Made by a program: the position numbers and the translations under genes. Below the pieces are notes generated by a model that saw only the letters and a program-made list of their open reading frames with translations, was not told the origin of the DNA and made no database searches. 49,181 bases of DNA, taken from the NCBI GenBank assembly GCA_944384375.1, contig CALWTE010000032.1:1-49181 (forward strand), in the 5' to 3' direction. Each line of letters starts with the position of its first letter. Positions within the stretch are counted from its first letter, which is position 1. Source of the stretch: an uncultured Clostridia bacterium (GTDB lineage Bacteria > Bacillota > Clostridia > Christensenellales > UBA1242). This document shows positions 41,793-49,181 of the stretch, piece by piece.

Positions 41793-44045
41793 ATGGGTAA
41801 AATTTTAAAATCATTTTTAATAGTTTTAGCTATTTGTTTAATTATAGCCATCGGCCTGACAATTTATGTAGTCGTAACGATATTACAAATTGACAAATCC
41901 CAAATGTTAAATTTAGACAAATTAAACACTATCAATGCGCAAATAAAAATTTACGACAACACTGATACAGAATTAGTCACCACATCGGCAAAAGGCAATA
42001 AAACTATAGGACTTAGCGATTTGCCTGAGTATCTTCCGCAAGCCTTTATCAGCATAGAAGACAAAAAATTTTACACACATCACGGGCTAAATTATGGCAG
42101 AATTGTAAAAGCTGGTATAAAAAATATTTTTAGTGGTACAGCAAAAGAAGGTGCTTCCACAATCACACAACAACTTATAAAAAACACTCACTTATCTAGT
42201 GAAAAAACAATGACGCGTAAAATTCAAGAAGCATATCTTGCCTTAAAATTAGAGAAAAAATATGATAAAAATAAAATTTTAGAAACTTATTTAAATGTAA
42301 TTTATTTTGGTAATGGTTCTTATGGAATAGAAAATGCGGCGGAAACTTTTTTTAATAAGTCAGCGAGTGAATTAACCTTAGCCGAAAGTGCTACACTCGC
42401 AGGTTTAATAAAATCCCCACGAACCTATTCCCCTATACATAACCCACAAAAGTGTATTGAAAGGCGTAATTTAGTGTTACTTAATATGTTAAACGATGAA
42501 GTAATAAGTGAAGAACAATACAATTTGGCAGTTGCTACACCTTTGGAAATCGTAGAATCAACCGACTATAACTCAACCTTGAATAAACAAATTTTAGACG
42601 AAGCAATGACTATATTAAATTTAAGCGAAACAGATATATCAACCTCAGGCTATAAAATTTATACTTATATTAATAAAAACATACAAGATGAAATATTAAA
42701 TATATACAATACTGAATTAGAAAACGCAATTTTAGTAATTGATAACAAGACAAATAGCATTATGTGCTCACTAGGAAATTGTTTGCAAAATAGACATGCA
42801 GGAAGCACCCTAAAGCCTATACTTTGTTATGCGCCTGCCTTTGAAAAAGGGCTTTTATCCCCTGCTACCCCTATAAATGATAGTAAAACTACTTTTGGCG
42901 ATTATACACCTAAAAATGCGAATAATAAATTTTTGGGTTGGACTAATGTACGTATAGCCCTTGCTAAATCGCTAAATATTCCCGCTATAAAAACGCTAGA
43001 ATACGTGGGAGTACAGAACGCGCAAAATTTTGCAAAAAAATTTGGCTTAAACTTTGATAAAGAAGACAACCATTTAGCAATAGCTCTAGGCGCTACAAAA
43101 TACGGCTTCCCTATTTTGGATATCGCAAATGTATATTCTTGCTTTGCTCGTAATGGCGAGTATGATTCATTAAAATTAATTAAAGAAATTAGAGATTCAA
43201 ATAACAAAGTCGTTTTTACTGCAAGTAACAATTTTAAGCAACAAATGAGTGCGGAAACAAGTTATTTAATAAACGATATTTTAAAAGATTCTATTACTAT
43301 CGGCACTGCCAAAAAACTATCAAATTTAAACCTAAACTTATGCGCAAAAACTGGTACTGTTGGTTCCGATAATGGCACGAATACAGATGCATGGTGCGTT
43401 AGCTACACCCCTGAATACACAGTTTTGTCATGGTTTGGAAATACTACGGGAGATGATGAGAAAAACTTGCTTTCAACTCAAAATGGTGGCACGATTTCAG
43501 CAAGTCAAAGCAATAAAATTTGGCAAGTTTTAAAACAGCATTATAATATCAATAAAGATTTTACCCGCCCAGAAAATGTAGTTACCTTAAATCTAGATAG
43601 TCTATCTTTACAAAATCAAAAATTAGAATTAGCAAGTGAAAATACGCCTGAATGTTTTATTACAAAGGATATATTCAATAAAAAATTTGCGCCAAAAACA
43701 GTTAGCACAAATTTTGAAGTTATTACCACCCCCGTTCTAAATTTGAAGAAATATAAAGAAAAGCTTTATTTAACGTGGGAAGGTTTGGAATATTTAAAAT
43801 ACGAAGTGCATCAAATTATTGATAATAATGATAAAATTTTAACCACAATTGACGGAAAAAATGACTCAATGGAATATAGCCTAGACTTACCTAAAAAAGA
43901 GAGCGAATTCTATCTAGTAAGTAAATACAAGAATATGAATACAGAAAAAGAAACTATCAGCAATAGTGAAAAATACATACCTAATACAAAGGTTGCAGAA
44001 TCTGACGGTGTGTTTAAGAAACTATATAAAAAGTGGTTTAAGTAA
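41793..44045 (+). CDS. Class A penicillin-binding protein (PBP1A-type)
   Basis: A bifunctional peptidoglycan synthase, 750 residues. Membrane anchor about 7-30. The GT51 glycosyltransferase domain has SIEDKKFYTHHGL (catalytic Glu), GASTITQQLIKN, RKIQEAYLALKLEKKY and ETYLNVIYFGNGSYGIE. The transpeptidase domain has SxxK as GSTLKP, SxN as SLN in AKSLNIPAIK, and KTG in CAKTGTVGSDN. A further ~130-residue C-terminal domain (FEVITTPVLNLKKYKEKLYLTWEG onward, beta-rich, fibronectin-like in appearance) and a Lys-rich tail follow. GAGG precedes ATG. Confidence 0.94.
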   Translation: MGKILKSFLIVLAICLIIAIGLTIYVVVTILQIDKSQMLNLDKLNTINAQIKIYDNTDTELVTTSAKGNKTIGLSDLPEYLPQAFISIEDKKFYTHHGLNYGRIVKAGIKNIFSGTAKEGASTITQQLIKNTHLSSEKTMTRKIQEAYLALKLEKKYDKNKILETYLNVIYFGNGSYGIENAAETFFNKSASELTLAESATLAGLIKSPRTYSPIHNPQKCIERRNLVLLNMLNDEVISEEQYNLAVATPLEIVESTDYNSTLNKQILDEAMTILNLSETDISTSGYKIYTYINKNIQDEILNIYNTELENAILVIDNKTNSIMCSLGNCLQNRHAGSTLKPILCYAPAFEKGLLSPATPINDSKTTFGDYTPKNANNKFLGWTNVRIALAKSLNIPAIKTLEYVGVQNAQNFAKKFGLNFDKEDNHLAIALGATKYGFPILDIANVYSCFARNGEYDSLKLIKEIRDSNNKVVFTASNNFKQQMSAETSYLINDILKDSITIGTAKKLSNLNLNLCAKTGTVGSDNGTNTDAWCVSYTPEYTVLSWFGNTTGDDEKNLLSTQNGGTISASQSNKIWQVLKQHYNINKDFTRPENVVTLNLDSLSLQNQKLELASENTPECFITKDIFNKKFAPKTVSTNFEVITTPVLNLKKYKEKLYLTWEGLEYLKYEVHQIIDNNDKILTTIDGKNDSMEYSLDLPKKESEFYLVSKYKNMNTEKETISNSEKYIPNTKVAESDGVFKKLYKKWFK

Positions 44046-44086
44046 AATTAACCATAAATATTAGATATAACTAATAAAAGCTCTAT

Positions 44087-44123
44087 ACAAGCATTAGTAA
44101 AATTTGCGTTAGTGCTTGTTTTA
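44087..44123 (+). terminator. Terminator of the PBP gene
   Basis: 7-bp stem ACAAGCA/TGCTTGT with a long 19-nt loop, followed by TTTAA. Weaker than others here. Confidence 0.5.
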
Positions 44124-44216
44124 ATCTTGTTTCATTATTGATTTTTTGGTATGCTTTTTAAAAAAGTTTATTTAAGTTCTGGGGAACAAAAATTAAACTT
44201 TTGTCCTTCACTTGTT

Positions 44217-44254
44217 ATAAAAAATACACTCCCTGACTTCTTTTGGAGTGTATT
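44217..44254 (-). terminator. Terminator of the pheST-nifS-thiI operon
   Basis: Minus strand: perfect 10-bp stem AATACACTCC/GGAGTGTATT, 12-nt loop, then TTTTATAAC. It lies 130 bp after the thiI stop; the stretch 44255-44382 shows nothing else. Confidence 0.75.
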
Positions 44255-44382
44255 ATAACATAAGAAGTTTCTTATCAAGTATTCCAAATGGGGTTCAATT
44301 CACAAAGAAGTATATTTCAATATACATATTTTGTTACTTAAATACAAACTTATTTATTATCTTTTAAACCATAATTTGATAC

Positions 44383-45531
44383 TTATAGTTTTAGAATTTC
44401 TTCTGTAGCGAGACTATTGTTTATTAATTTCTCAATATCCAACTTACTTTCTTCTTTTAATACTCTATCTATTTTTGGCTTAGTAACAGGGTTTTTAGGC
44501 AAAAAGACAGTACAACAATCTTCATAAGGCAAAATACTAATTTCATATGTGCCGATTTTTCTTGAAACATTCATAATATCTTGCTTATCAAAACCTATTA
44601 AAGGACGGAATACAGGTATATTTACGACTGCATTTGTTGCATTAATACTTTGCAAAGTTTGGCTAGCCACTTGCCCTAAACTTTCCCCTGTAATTAATGC
44701 TCCAGCGCCTTCACGTTCGGCAATTTTTTGTGAAATTCGCATCATCATACGCCTAAGCAAAGTTATCATATAATCTTTGTCGCAATTTTTATTCAAAGTC
44801 TCTTGAATTTCAGTAACCGAGATAATATGAAGATTAATATTTACCAAATAATCTTTCATTTTTTCAACTAAGGATAACACTTTTTGACGTGCAAGTTCGC
44901 TAGTATAAGGATAACTATGGAAATGTATCGCTTCAATTTCCAAACCGCGACGCCCCATAAAATACCCTGCGACAGGACTATCAATACCGCCACTTAGTAA
45001 TAACAACCCCTTACCCGCTGTGCCTAGTGGCATTCCGTCAGCACAAGGAATATCATTAGTAGAGATGTAAGTAAAACCATTTTCACGAATATCTACTTTG
45101 ATTGTAACTTGTGGATTATGAATGTCAACTTTAGCACCTTGAAAATTTTTTAAAACCACATCACCCAGCAAGGAATTAAACTCCATAGAGTGAATAGGAA
45201 AAATTTTGCTTGCTCTCTTTGTCTCTACTTTAAAGGTTTTGTTATTCAAATCAAGCTGTTTTACTGCGTCAATAATTAATTGTTCTTCGGACTCTAATTT
45301 GGTAGCAATAGATAAAGAATGAATACCGAAAATTTTAGTCAATTTATCTACGATATCCACTTCATTTTCTTCAGGATAATTGCTGATTTCGTATCGCCCG
45401 CCAATTTTTTTAATATCAAACTGATATTCCTTTAGGCTGTGTTTTATGTTTTTTATTAAAGTACTTTCAAAAAACTGCCTATTGTTACCTTTTAAGAATA
45501 TTTCACCATAACGTAATAAAATAACTTTCAT
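44383..45531 (-). CDS. thiI: tRNA 4-thiouridine synthetase ThiI
   Basis: ThiI adenylates U8 of tRNA and inserts sulfur to give 4-thiouridine; it can also feed thiamine synthesis. 382 residues: N-terminal ferredoxin-like and THUMP domains (about 1-165, RYGEIFLKGNNRQFFE at the start) and a PP-loop domain with LLLSGGIDSPVAGYFM (SGGxDS) and later TGESLGQVASQT. It has no C-terminal rhodanese, as in Bacillota, where a dedicated NifS/NifZ-type desulfurase supplies the sulfur; that gene is directly upstream, 11 bp away. Last gene of the operon. Confidence 0.96.
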   Translation of the reverse strand: MKVILLRYGEIFLKGNNRQFFESTLIKNIKHSLKEYQFDIKKIGGRYEISNYPEENEVDIVDKLTKIFGIHSLSIATKLESEEQLIIDAVKQLDLNNKTFKVETKRASKIFPIHSMEFNSLLGDVVLKNFQGAKVDIHNPQVTIKVDIRENGFTYISTNDIPCADGMPLGTAGKGLLLLSGGIDSPVAGYFMGRRGLEIEAIHFHSYPYTSELARQKVLSLVEKMKDYLVNINLHIISVTEIQETLNKNCDKDYMITLLRRMMMRISQKIAEREGAGALITGESLGQVASQTLQSINATNAVVNIPVFRPLIGFDKQDIMNVSRKIGTYEISILPYEDCCTVFLPKNPVTKPKIDRVLKEESKLDIEKLINNSLATEEILKL

Positions 45532-45542
45532 TTAATTCTCCA

Positions 45543-46679
45543 TTAATTTGTAATCTTTGGTATTTCGTTAGTTAATGCTTGTATTAGAGCGTCTATCTCT
45601 TGTGTCGTATTAAATTCTGAAAAACTAATTCTAATATTACCGAGCATTACATCATTAGGTTGCCCCATAGCGCTCAAAACCCTATTGCCAACCTTTTTGC
45701 TGCTACATGCAGAGCCTGTACTAACATAAATTTCATATTTTTCTAAACAATGTAACAAAACTTCGCCACGCGCTCCAACGAAAGACACACTACATATATT
45801 TGCTAAAGAATTTTCATTAGAATTAATTACAAAGTTAAAATTACTTGATTTCAACTTTTCCAATAAATATGCTTTTAAGTTTGCAATGTGTTGGCGCTTT
45901 TTATCAAAATCTATATACATTAGTTCGGCGGCCTTAGTAAATCCTATTATACCTGCGGGATTTTCAGTACCAGAACGAGTACCACTCTCTTGCCCACCAC
46001 CTAAAATATGCGGTTTTATGTTTATTCCATTTTTTAAATACAAGCAAGCGACACCTTTAGGCCCGTGAATTTTATGCGAACTAATAGTATAAGCATCAAT
46101 ATTATCTTGTTTTAAGTGTAGCAAGACTTTACCAAAGGCCTGCACACCGTCAAAATGCACTAGACAATTTGGCAATTTCCCTTTAACTAACTTAGAAATA
46201 GCCGAAATGTCATTGATAGCGCCCGTCTCATTATTCACATGTATAAAGGAAACTAGACCTACGTCGTCGGTAAGTTTTTGCTGTAAATCATTAAAATCTA
46301 ATGTGCCGTCCTTATTTAAGGAAACGTAGTCAACTTTATAACCTTGATTTTGCAAATTCCTAGCCACTTCATATATTGAAGGGTGTTCGCCGAGTGAAAC
46401 AAGTATTTTTTTATCTTTGCGAGCAAGCCCATTAAGTATTAAATTATTTGCTTCTGTTGCACTGCCAGTAAAAATAATTCTATCCGATTTGTCAGCGCTT
46501 AGCAGGTTTAAAAAAGTTTTTCTAGCATTATCAACATCAAGTTTTACTTTTATAGCAGGATTATATAGTGCTGAAGGGTTATAAAAATTCTCTACACTAT
46601 ATTTTGCTACTAAATCAGCAACTTCAGGACGTGTCTGCGTAGTCGCAGAATTATCAAAATAAATCACTTTAAACTCCAT
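45543..46679 (-). CDS. nifS: Cysteine desulfurase, NifS/IscS family
   Basis: A PLP enzyme that takes sulfur from cysteine. 378 residues: YFDNSATTQTRPEV at the start, HVNNETGAINDI, HFDGVQAFGK, the PLP Lys in SSHKIHGPKGVACLYL, GGGQESGTRSGTEN, and the catalytic Cys in STGSACSSKKV in a short loop. Paired with thiI it most likely serves tRNA 4-thiouridine, like NifZ-ThiI of B. subtilis. The ATG overlaps the pheT stop by one base (TAATG), so translation is coupled. Confidence 0.93.
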   Translation of the reverse strand: MEFKVIYFDNSATTQTRPEVADLVAKYSVENFYNPSALYNPAIKVKLDVDNARKTFLNLLSADKSDRIIFTGSATEANNLILNGLARKDKKILVSLGEHPSIYEVARNLQNQGYKVDYVSLNKDGTLDFNDLQQKLTDDVGLVSFIHVNNETGAINDISAISKLVKGKLPNCLVHFDGVQAFGKVLLHLKQDNIDAYTISSHKIHGPKGVACLYLKNGINIKPHILGGGQESGTRSGTENPAGIIGFTKAAELMYIDFDKKRQHIANLKAYLLEKLKSSNFNFVINSNENSLANICSVSFVGARGEVLLHCLEKYEIYVSTGSACSSKKVGNRVLSAMGQPNDVMLGNIRISFSEFNTTQEIDALIQALTNEIPKITN

Positions 46680-49060
46680 TATAAACGTAATTGAGCGTTA
46701 AACGTACTACTCAAAGTATTTAAAATTTTATCAAACAATTGATTAACTTCTTCTTGTGTCATAGTTGCATCTTGCTTTCTAAATAGCATTTTAAATGCAA
46801 CACTCTTTTTGCCCGCTTCAATTTGTTCGCCTTCATATATATCAAACAATTCTAGGCTGTCTAACGTATTTCCTGCCGTTTTCTTAATAGACTCAATTAA
46901 ATCGCCTACTTTTACTGATTCGTCAACAACAATTGCCAAATCTCTATGCGCTGACGGATATTTAGGCAAAGGTTTAACCTTTTTTACCTTTTTTGCAGGT
47001 ATCAAGTCCATATTAATTTCAAAATAATGACAATCTGCCTTTATATCAAAATTCTTTAAAACTTGCGGATGCACTTTACCTATAAAACCTATAACTTTAT
47101 TCCCTATAAAAATATCGGCACAAATATTAGGATGCATAAAGCACTTTGTACTCTGTTTGTAAGTAAAAGTTAGGTTAAATTTGCTTGCTAGCATTTCGGT
47201 AATAGATTTTGTGTCAAAAAAGTCTTGTTTGCCCGCTACTAGATAGCCTAAAATGTTTGTTTCAATAGGCAAGTTATCCTTGCCAACTCTTTCGTTTTTA
47301 AAGATTTTACCTATTTCAAATATCTGTATATCGGTGTTTTTGCGACTTTCATTGAGTTTAACTACACCTAATAAACTACTTAATAACTGTGTACGCATTA
47401 CACTGTAATCTAAACTCAAAGGATTCTCAATTTTTACAAAATTACGCAAATCATCTTCAGTAGGCACTAACAACTTATCTAACTCTAAAGGTGAACGGAA
47501 TGAATATGTTTTCACTTGATGTGCTCCACTCGCTAACATATAGTTCGTAGCATCATATTTGGTTTGTAATTCAACGCTCATACCGCCAGCAATACTCTTT
47601 GTATTTTCGCAATATGTAGGCGTAATTTTGTCATAACCATAAAACCTAATAATTTCTTCAATTATGTCAGCAGGTCTCTCTATGTCTGCCCTAATAGCAG
47701 GAATATAACATTTTAAAATCGTACCACTCTGCTCTACTTGAATATCTAATTTACTTAAAATCTCTACTATATCATTATTTGGAATTTGAATTCCTAAAGT
47801 ATTTTCTAAATCAAGAGTATCTAACTCTACTACTCGCCTACTTGTGTCTATTTCGCCTTTTTGAATAATTGTAGGGCAAATCTTACCTATCTTAAATACT
47901 TCAATTAAACTTAACACTCTCTGCATACCGAGTTTAGCAGAAATCGTTTCCACACCACGTTCGTACCTAGCACTAGCATCAGTCCTTACTCCCAAACTTC
48001 TAGCGCCACGTCTAATATTTACTCTGTCAAAAATAGCACTTTCAATTACGATATTTTTAGTTTCAGTGCTAATAGAGAAGTCTTTGCCCCCCATAATACC
48101 AGCAATACCAATAGGCTTTTCGCTATCCGCAATAACGGTAATTTCACTATTTAATTTATATTCTTTGCCGTCTAAACCATTAATAAGTTCGTTTTCTTGT
48201 GCGTTTCTAACAATAATTTTATGATTTTTAATCTTATCATAATCAAATGCATGTAGCGGTTGTCCCATTTCCCATAAAACATAGTTCGTTAAATCTATGA
48301 TATTATTTTTAGGGTTTAGTCCTATTGCTTTTAAACGTTTTTGAATTATTTTAGGCGAATCTTGTATTGTTATGTCTTTTACCACACAACCTAAATAAAC
48401 AGGACAATTTTGGGTCTTTATATCAATGTCCAACTCTAAATCTTCTTTTACTGTACTAAAAGTTAATTTAGGCTCTTTAAATTCTCTATTTAGACCTGCG
48501 GCTAATTCTTTAGCAAGTCCTATAACACTTTGACAATCAGGTCTGTTTGCTAAAACCTTAATATCAAAGATTACGTCATCAAGTCCCAAAAACTCCGCAA
48601 TAGGCTGACCTTCCTTTGCGCTTTCGTCTAAAATCATTATTCCGTCAACCAAAGCATTAGGATAAACGGAATCATCAATTTTTAATTCTTCACCAGAGCA
48701 AAGCATACCCTGTGAATTTTCGCCACGCATATTTGTAGTTTTAATCTTTACACCATTTGGTAAATCAGCACCATCTAATGCACAAGGCACTAAAGCACCT
48801 TCAAAGACATTTGTTGCTGCTGTAAGAATTTGAACTTGTTCTCCGCCCCCGAGATTGATGGTACATATCTGTAATTTATCAGCGTTTGGGTGACGAGCAA
48901 GTTTAACTATTCTACCTACTTTGACTCTCTCCATTCCCTTAGAGAGATTTTTCATTTCTTCTACTTCAAAGCCGATTTCAATAAATCTTTTTGCTATATC
49001 TTCGGCTGTTAGTCCACTTAAATCTACGAAATCAGACAACCATTTTAATGTAACAATCAT
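46679..49060 (-). CDS. pheT: Phenylalanine-tRNA ligase beta subunit
   Basis: With PheS it forms the heterotetrameric synthetase charging tRNA-Phe; the beta chain also edits mischarged tyrosine. 793 residues: EMAP-type tRNA-binding domain (about 40-150, KVGRIVKLARHPNADKLQICTINLG in part), B3/4 editing domain with WEMGQPLHAFDYDKI and GIAGIMGGKDF, B5 domain, the core with VQIFEIG-like IQIFEIGKIFK, and a C-terminal anticodon-binding FDX-ACB domain (PLPKYPSAHRDLAIVVDES). AGGAGATAGGA precedes ATG, 10 bp after the pheS stop. Confidence 0.97.
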   Translation of the reverse strand: MIVTLKWLSDFVDLSGLTAEDIAKRFIEIGFEVEEMKNLSKGMERVKVGRIVKLARHPNADKLQICTINLGGGEQVQILTAATNVFEGALVPCALDGADLPNGVKIKTTNMRGENSQGMLCSGEELKIDDSVYPNALVDGIMILDESAKEGQPIAEFLGLDDVIFDIKVLANRPDCQSVIGLAKELAAGLNREFKEPKLTFSTVKEDLELDIDIKTQNCPVYLGCVVKDITIQDSPKIIQKRLKAIGLNPKNNIIDLTNYVLWEMGQPLHAFDYDKIKNHKIIVRNAQENELINGLDGKEYKLNSEITVIADSEKPIGIAGIMGGKDFSISTETKNIVIESAIFDRVNIRRGARSLGVRTDASARYERGVETISAKLGMQRVLSLIEVFKIGKICPTIIQKGEIDTSRRVVELDTLDLENTLGIQIPNNDIVEILSKLDIQVEQSGTILKCYIPAIRADIERPADIIEEIIRFYGYDKITPTYCENTKSIAGGMSVELQTKYDATNYMLASGAHQVKTYSFRSPLELDKLLVPTEDDLRNFVKIENPLSLDYSVMRTQLLSSLLGVVKLNESRKNTDIQIFEIGKIFKNERVGKDNLPIETNILGYLVAGKQDFFDTKSITEMLASKFNLTFTYKQSTKCFMHPNICADIFIGNKVIGFIGKVHPQVLKNFDIKADCHYFEINMDLIPAKKVKKVKPLPKYPSAHRDLAIVVDESVKVGDLIESIKKTAGNTLDSLELFDIYEGEQIEAGKKSVAFKMLFRKQDATMTQEEVNQLFDKILNTLSSTFNAQLRL

Positions 49061-49070
49061 TTCCTATCTC

Positions 49071-49181
49071 CTACTTAAATTGCTTTAATAAATTAATATC
49101 GTTCTCATATAAGTCTCTTAAGTCAGCAACCCCATACTTTAGCATAGCCAACCTATCTAAACCGATACCTGCAGCAAACCC
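49071..49181 (-). CDS. pheS: Phenylalanine-tRNA ligase alpha subunit, C-terminal end (partial)
   Basis: The minus strand reads 36 codons and a TAG stop: [17 protein letters not shown], then [19 protein letters not shown]. This is the conserved PheS C-terminus (motif 3 GxGxxRxAMLKYG, usual ending LRxFxENDxxxLxQF). The rest lies beyond the window. It heads the pheS-pheT-nifS-thiI operon. Confidence 0.95.
   Translation of the reverse strand, partial: GFAAGIGLDRLAMLKYGVADLRDLYENDINLLKQFK

Noticed and set aside
44160..44210. GTTC-TGGG-GAAC hairpin and GGAACAAAA/TTTTGTCC pairing as a regulatory element
   Set aside because: Short stems with a bulge, no U-tract, and the order GTTC...GAAC is opposite to a LexA box; not convincing beyond the two terminators called in this gap.

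Overview
This window is a low-GC (roughly one third G+C), gene-dense bacterial chromosome segment. The gene content and order point to Bacillota, most likely an uncultured Clostridia-type lineage. Supporting signs are many TTG starts, strong AGGAGG-type ribosome sites, extended -10 promoters with 17-bp spacers, and stretches that follow the Bacillus/Clostridium chromosome: ruvC-ruvA-ruvB-yajC-secD-secF-recJ; rpsO ... ylxY-mlpA ... ftsK/spoIIIE-pgsA-(cinA slot)-recA-rny; miaB-mutS-mutL-miaA; lexA beside a tyrosine recombinase; and pheS-pheT-nifS-thiI. No plasmid, phage, insertion sequence or CRISPR array is visible. This is mainly a core-genome region.

Layout. 1-860: five-prime tRNA cluster, with Leu and Cys on the minus strand and Val and Gly on the plus strand, followed by a duplicated tRNA-Gly tail and terminator block. 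1.0-4.5 kb: MBL hydrolase, coaD and the ruvCAB Holliday junction operon. 4.5-11.8 kb: protein export (yajC, secD, secF, with a small divergent membrane gene), recJ and a degenerate HemZ-like radical SAM protein. 11.8-16.6 kb: rpsO with a structured leader, rlmN, a guanylate-kinase-like gene on the minus strand, ylxY and mlpA. 16.7-24.9 kb: ftsK, pgsA, a probable CinA relic, recA, rny and an M19 dipeptidase. 25.0-32.2 kb: tRNA-Trp, rnhA, an ABC-2 exporter pair, a VTT/DedA-type membrane protein, a membrane-anchored PadR-type regulator and a YgjP-type metalloprotease. 32.2-33.3 kb: a 1.1-kb AT-rich gene-free block with palindromic repeats. 33.3-41.7 kb: tyrosine recombinase and lexA on plus; miaA, mutL, mutS and miaB on minus. 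41.8-49.2 kb: class A penicillin-binding protein on plus; thiI, nifS, pheT and the end of pheS on minus.

How the genes work together. Many belong to DNA repair and recombination (ruvCAB, recJ, recA, lexA, mutS, mutL, a Xer-type recombinase). A second group acts in tRNA and rRNA function and modification (miaA and miaB for ms2i6A37, nifS with thiI for s4U8, rlmN, pheST, five tRNAs). A third serves the envelope (Sec export, PgsA, PBP, FtsK).

No clearly new multi-gene system is present. The most unusual items are several degenerate or pared-down versions of normally conserved proteins (the CinA slot, the HemZ-like protein, MiaA without its insertion domain), the palindrome-rich intergenic block, a perfect 14-bp inverted repeat bracketing the lexA promoter, a likely leaderless mRNA, a membrane-tethered PadR regulator, and a short gene fragment repeated between two distant loci. 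All promoter and terminator calls are by eye.
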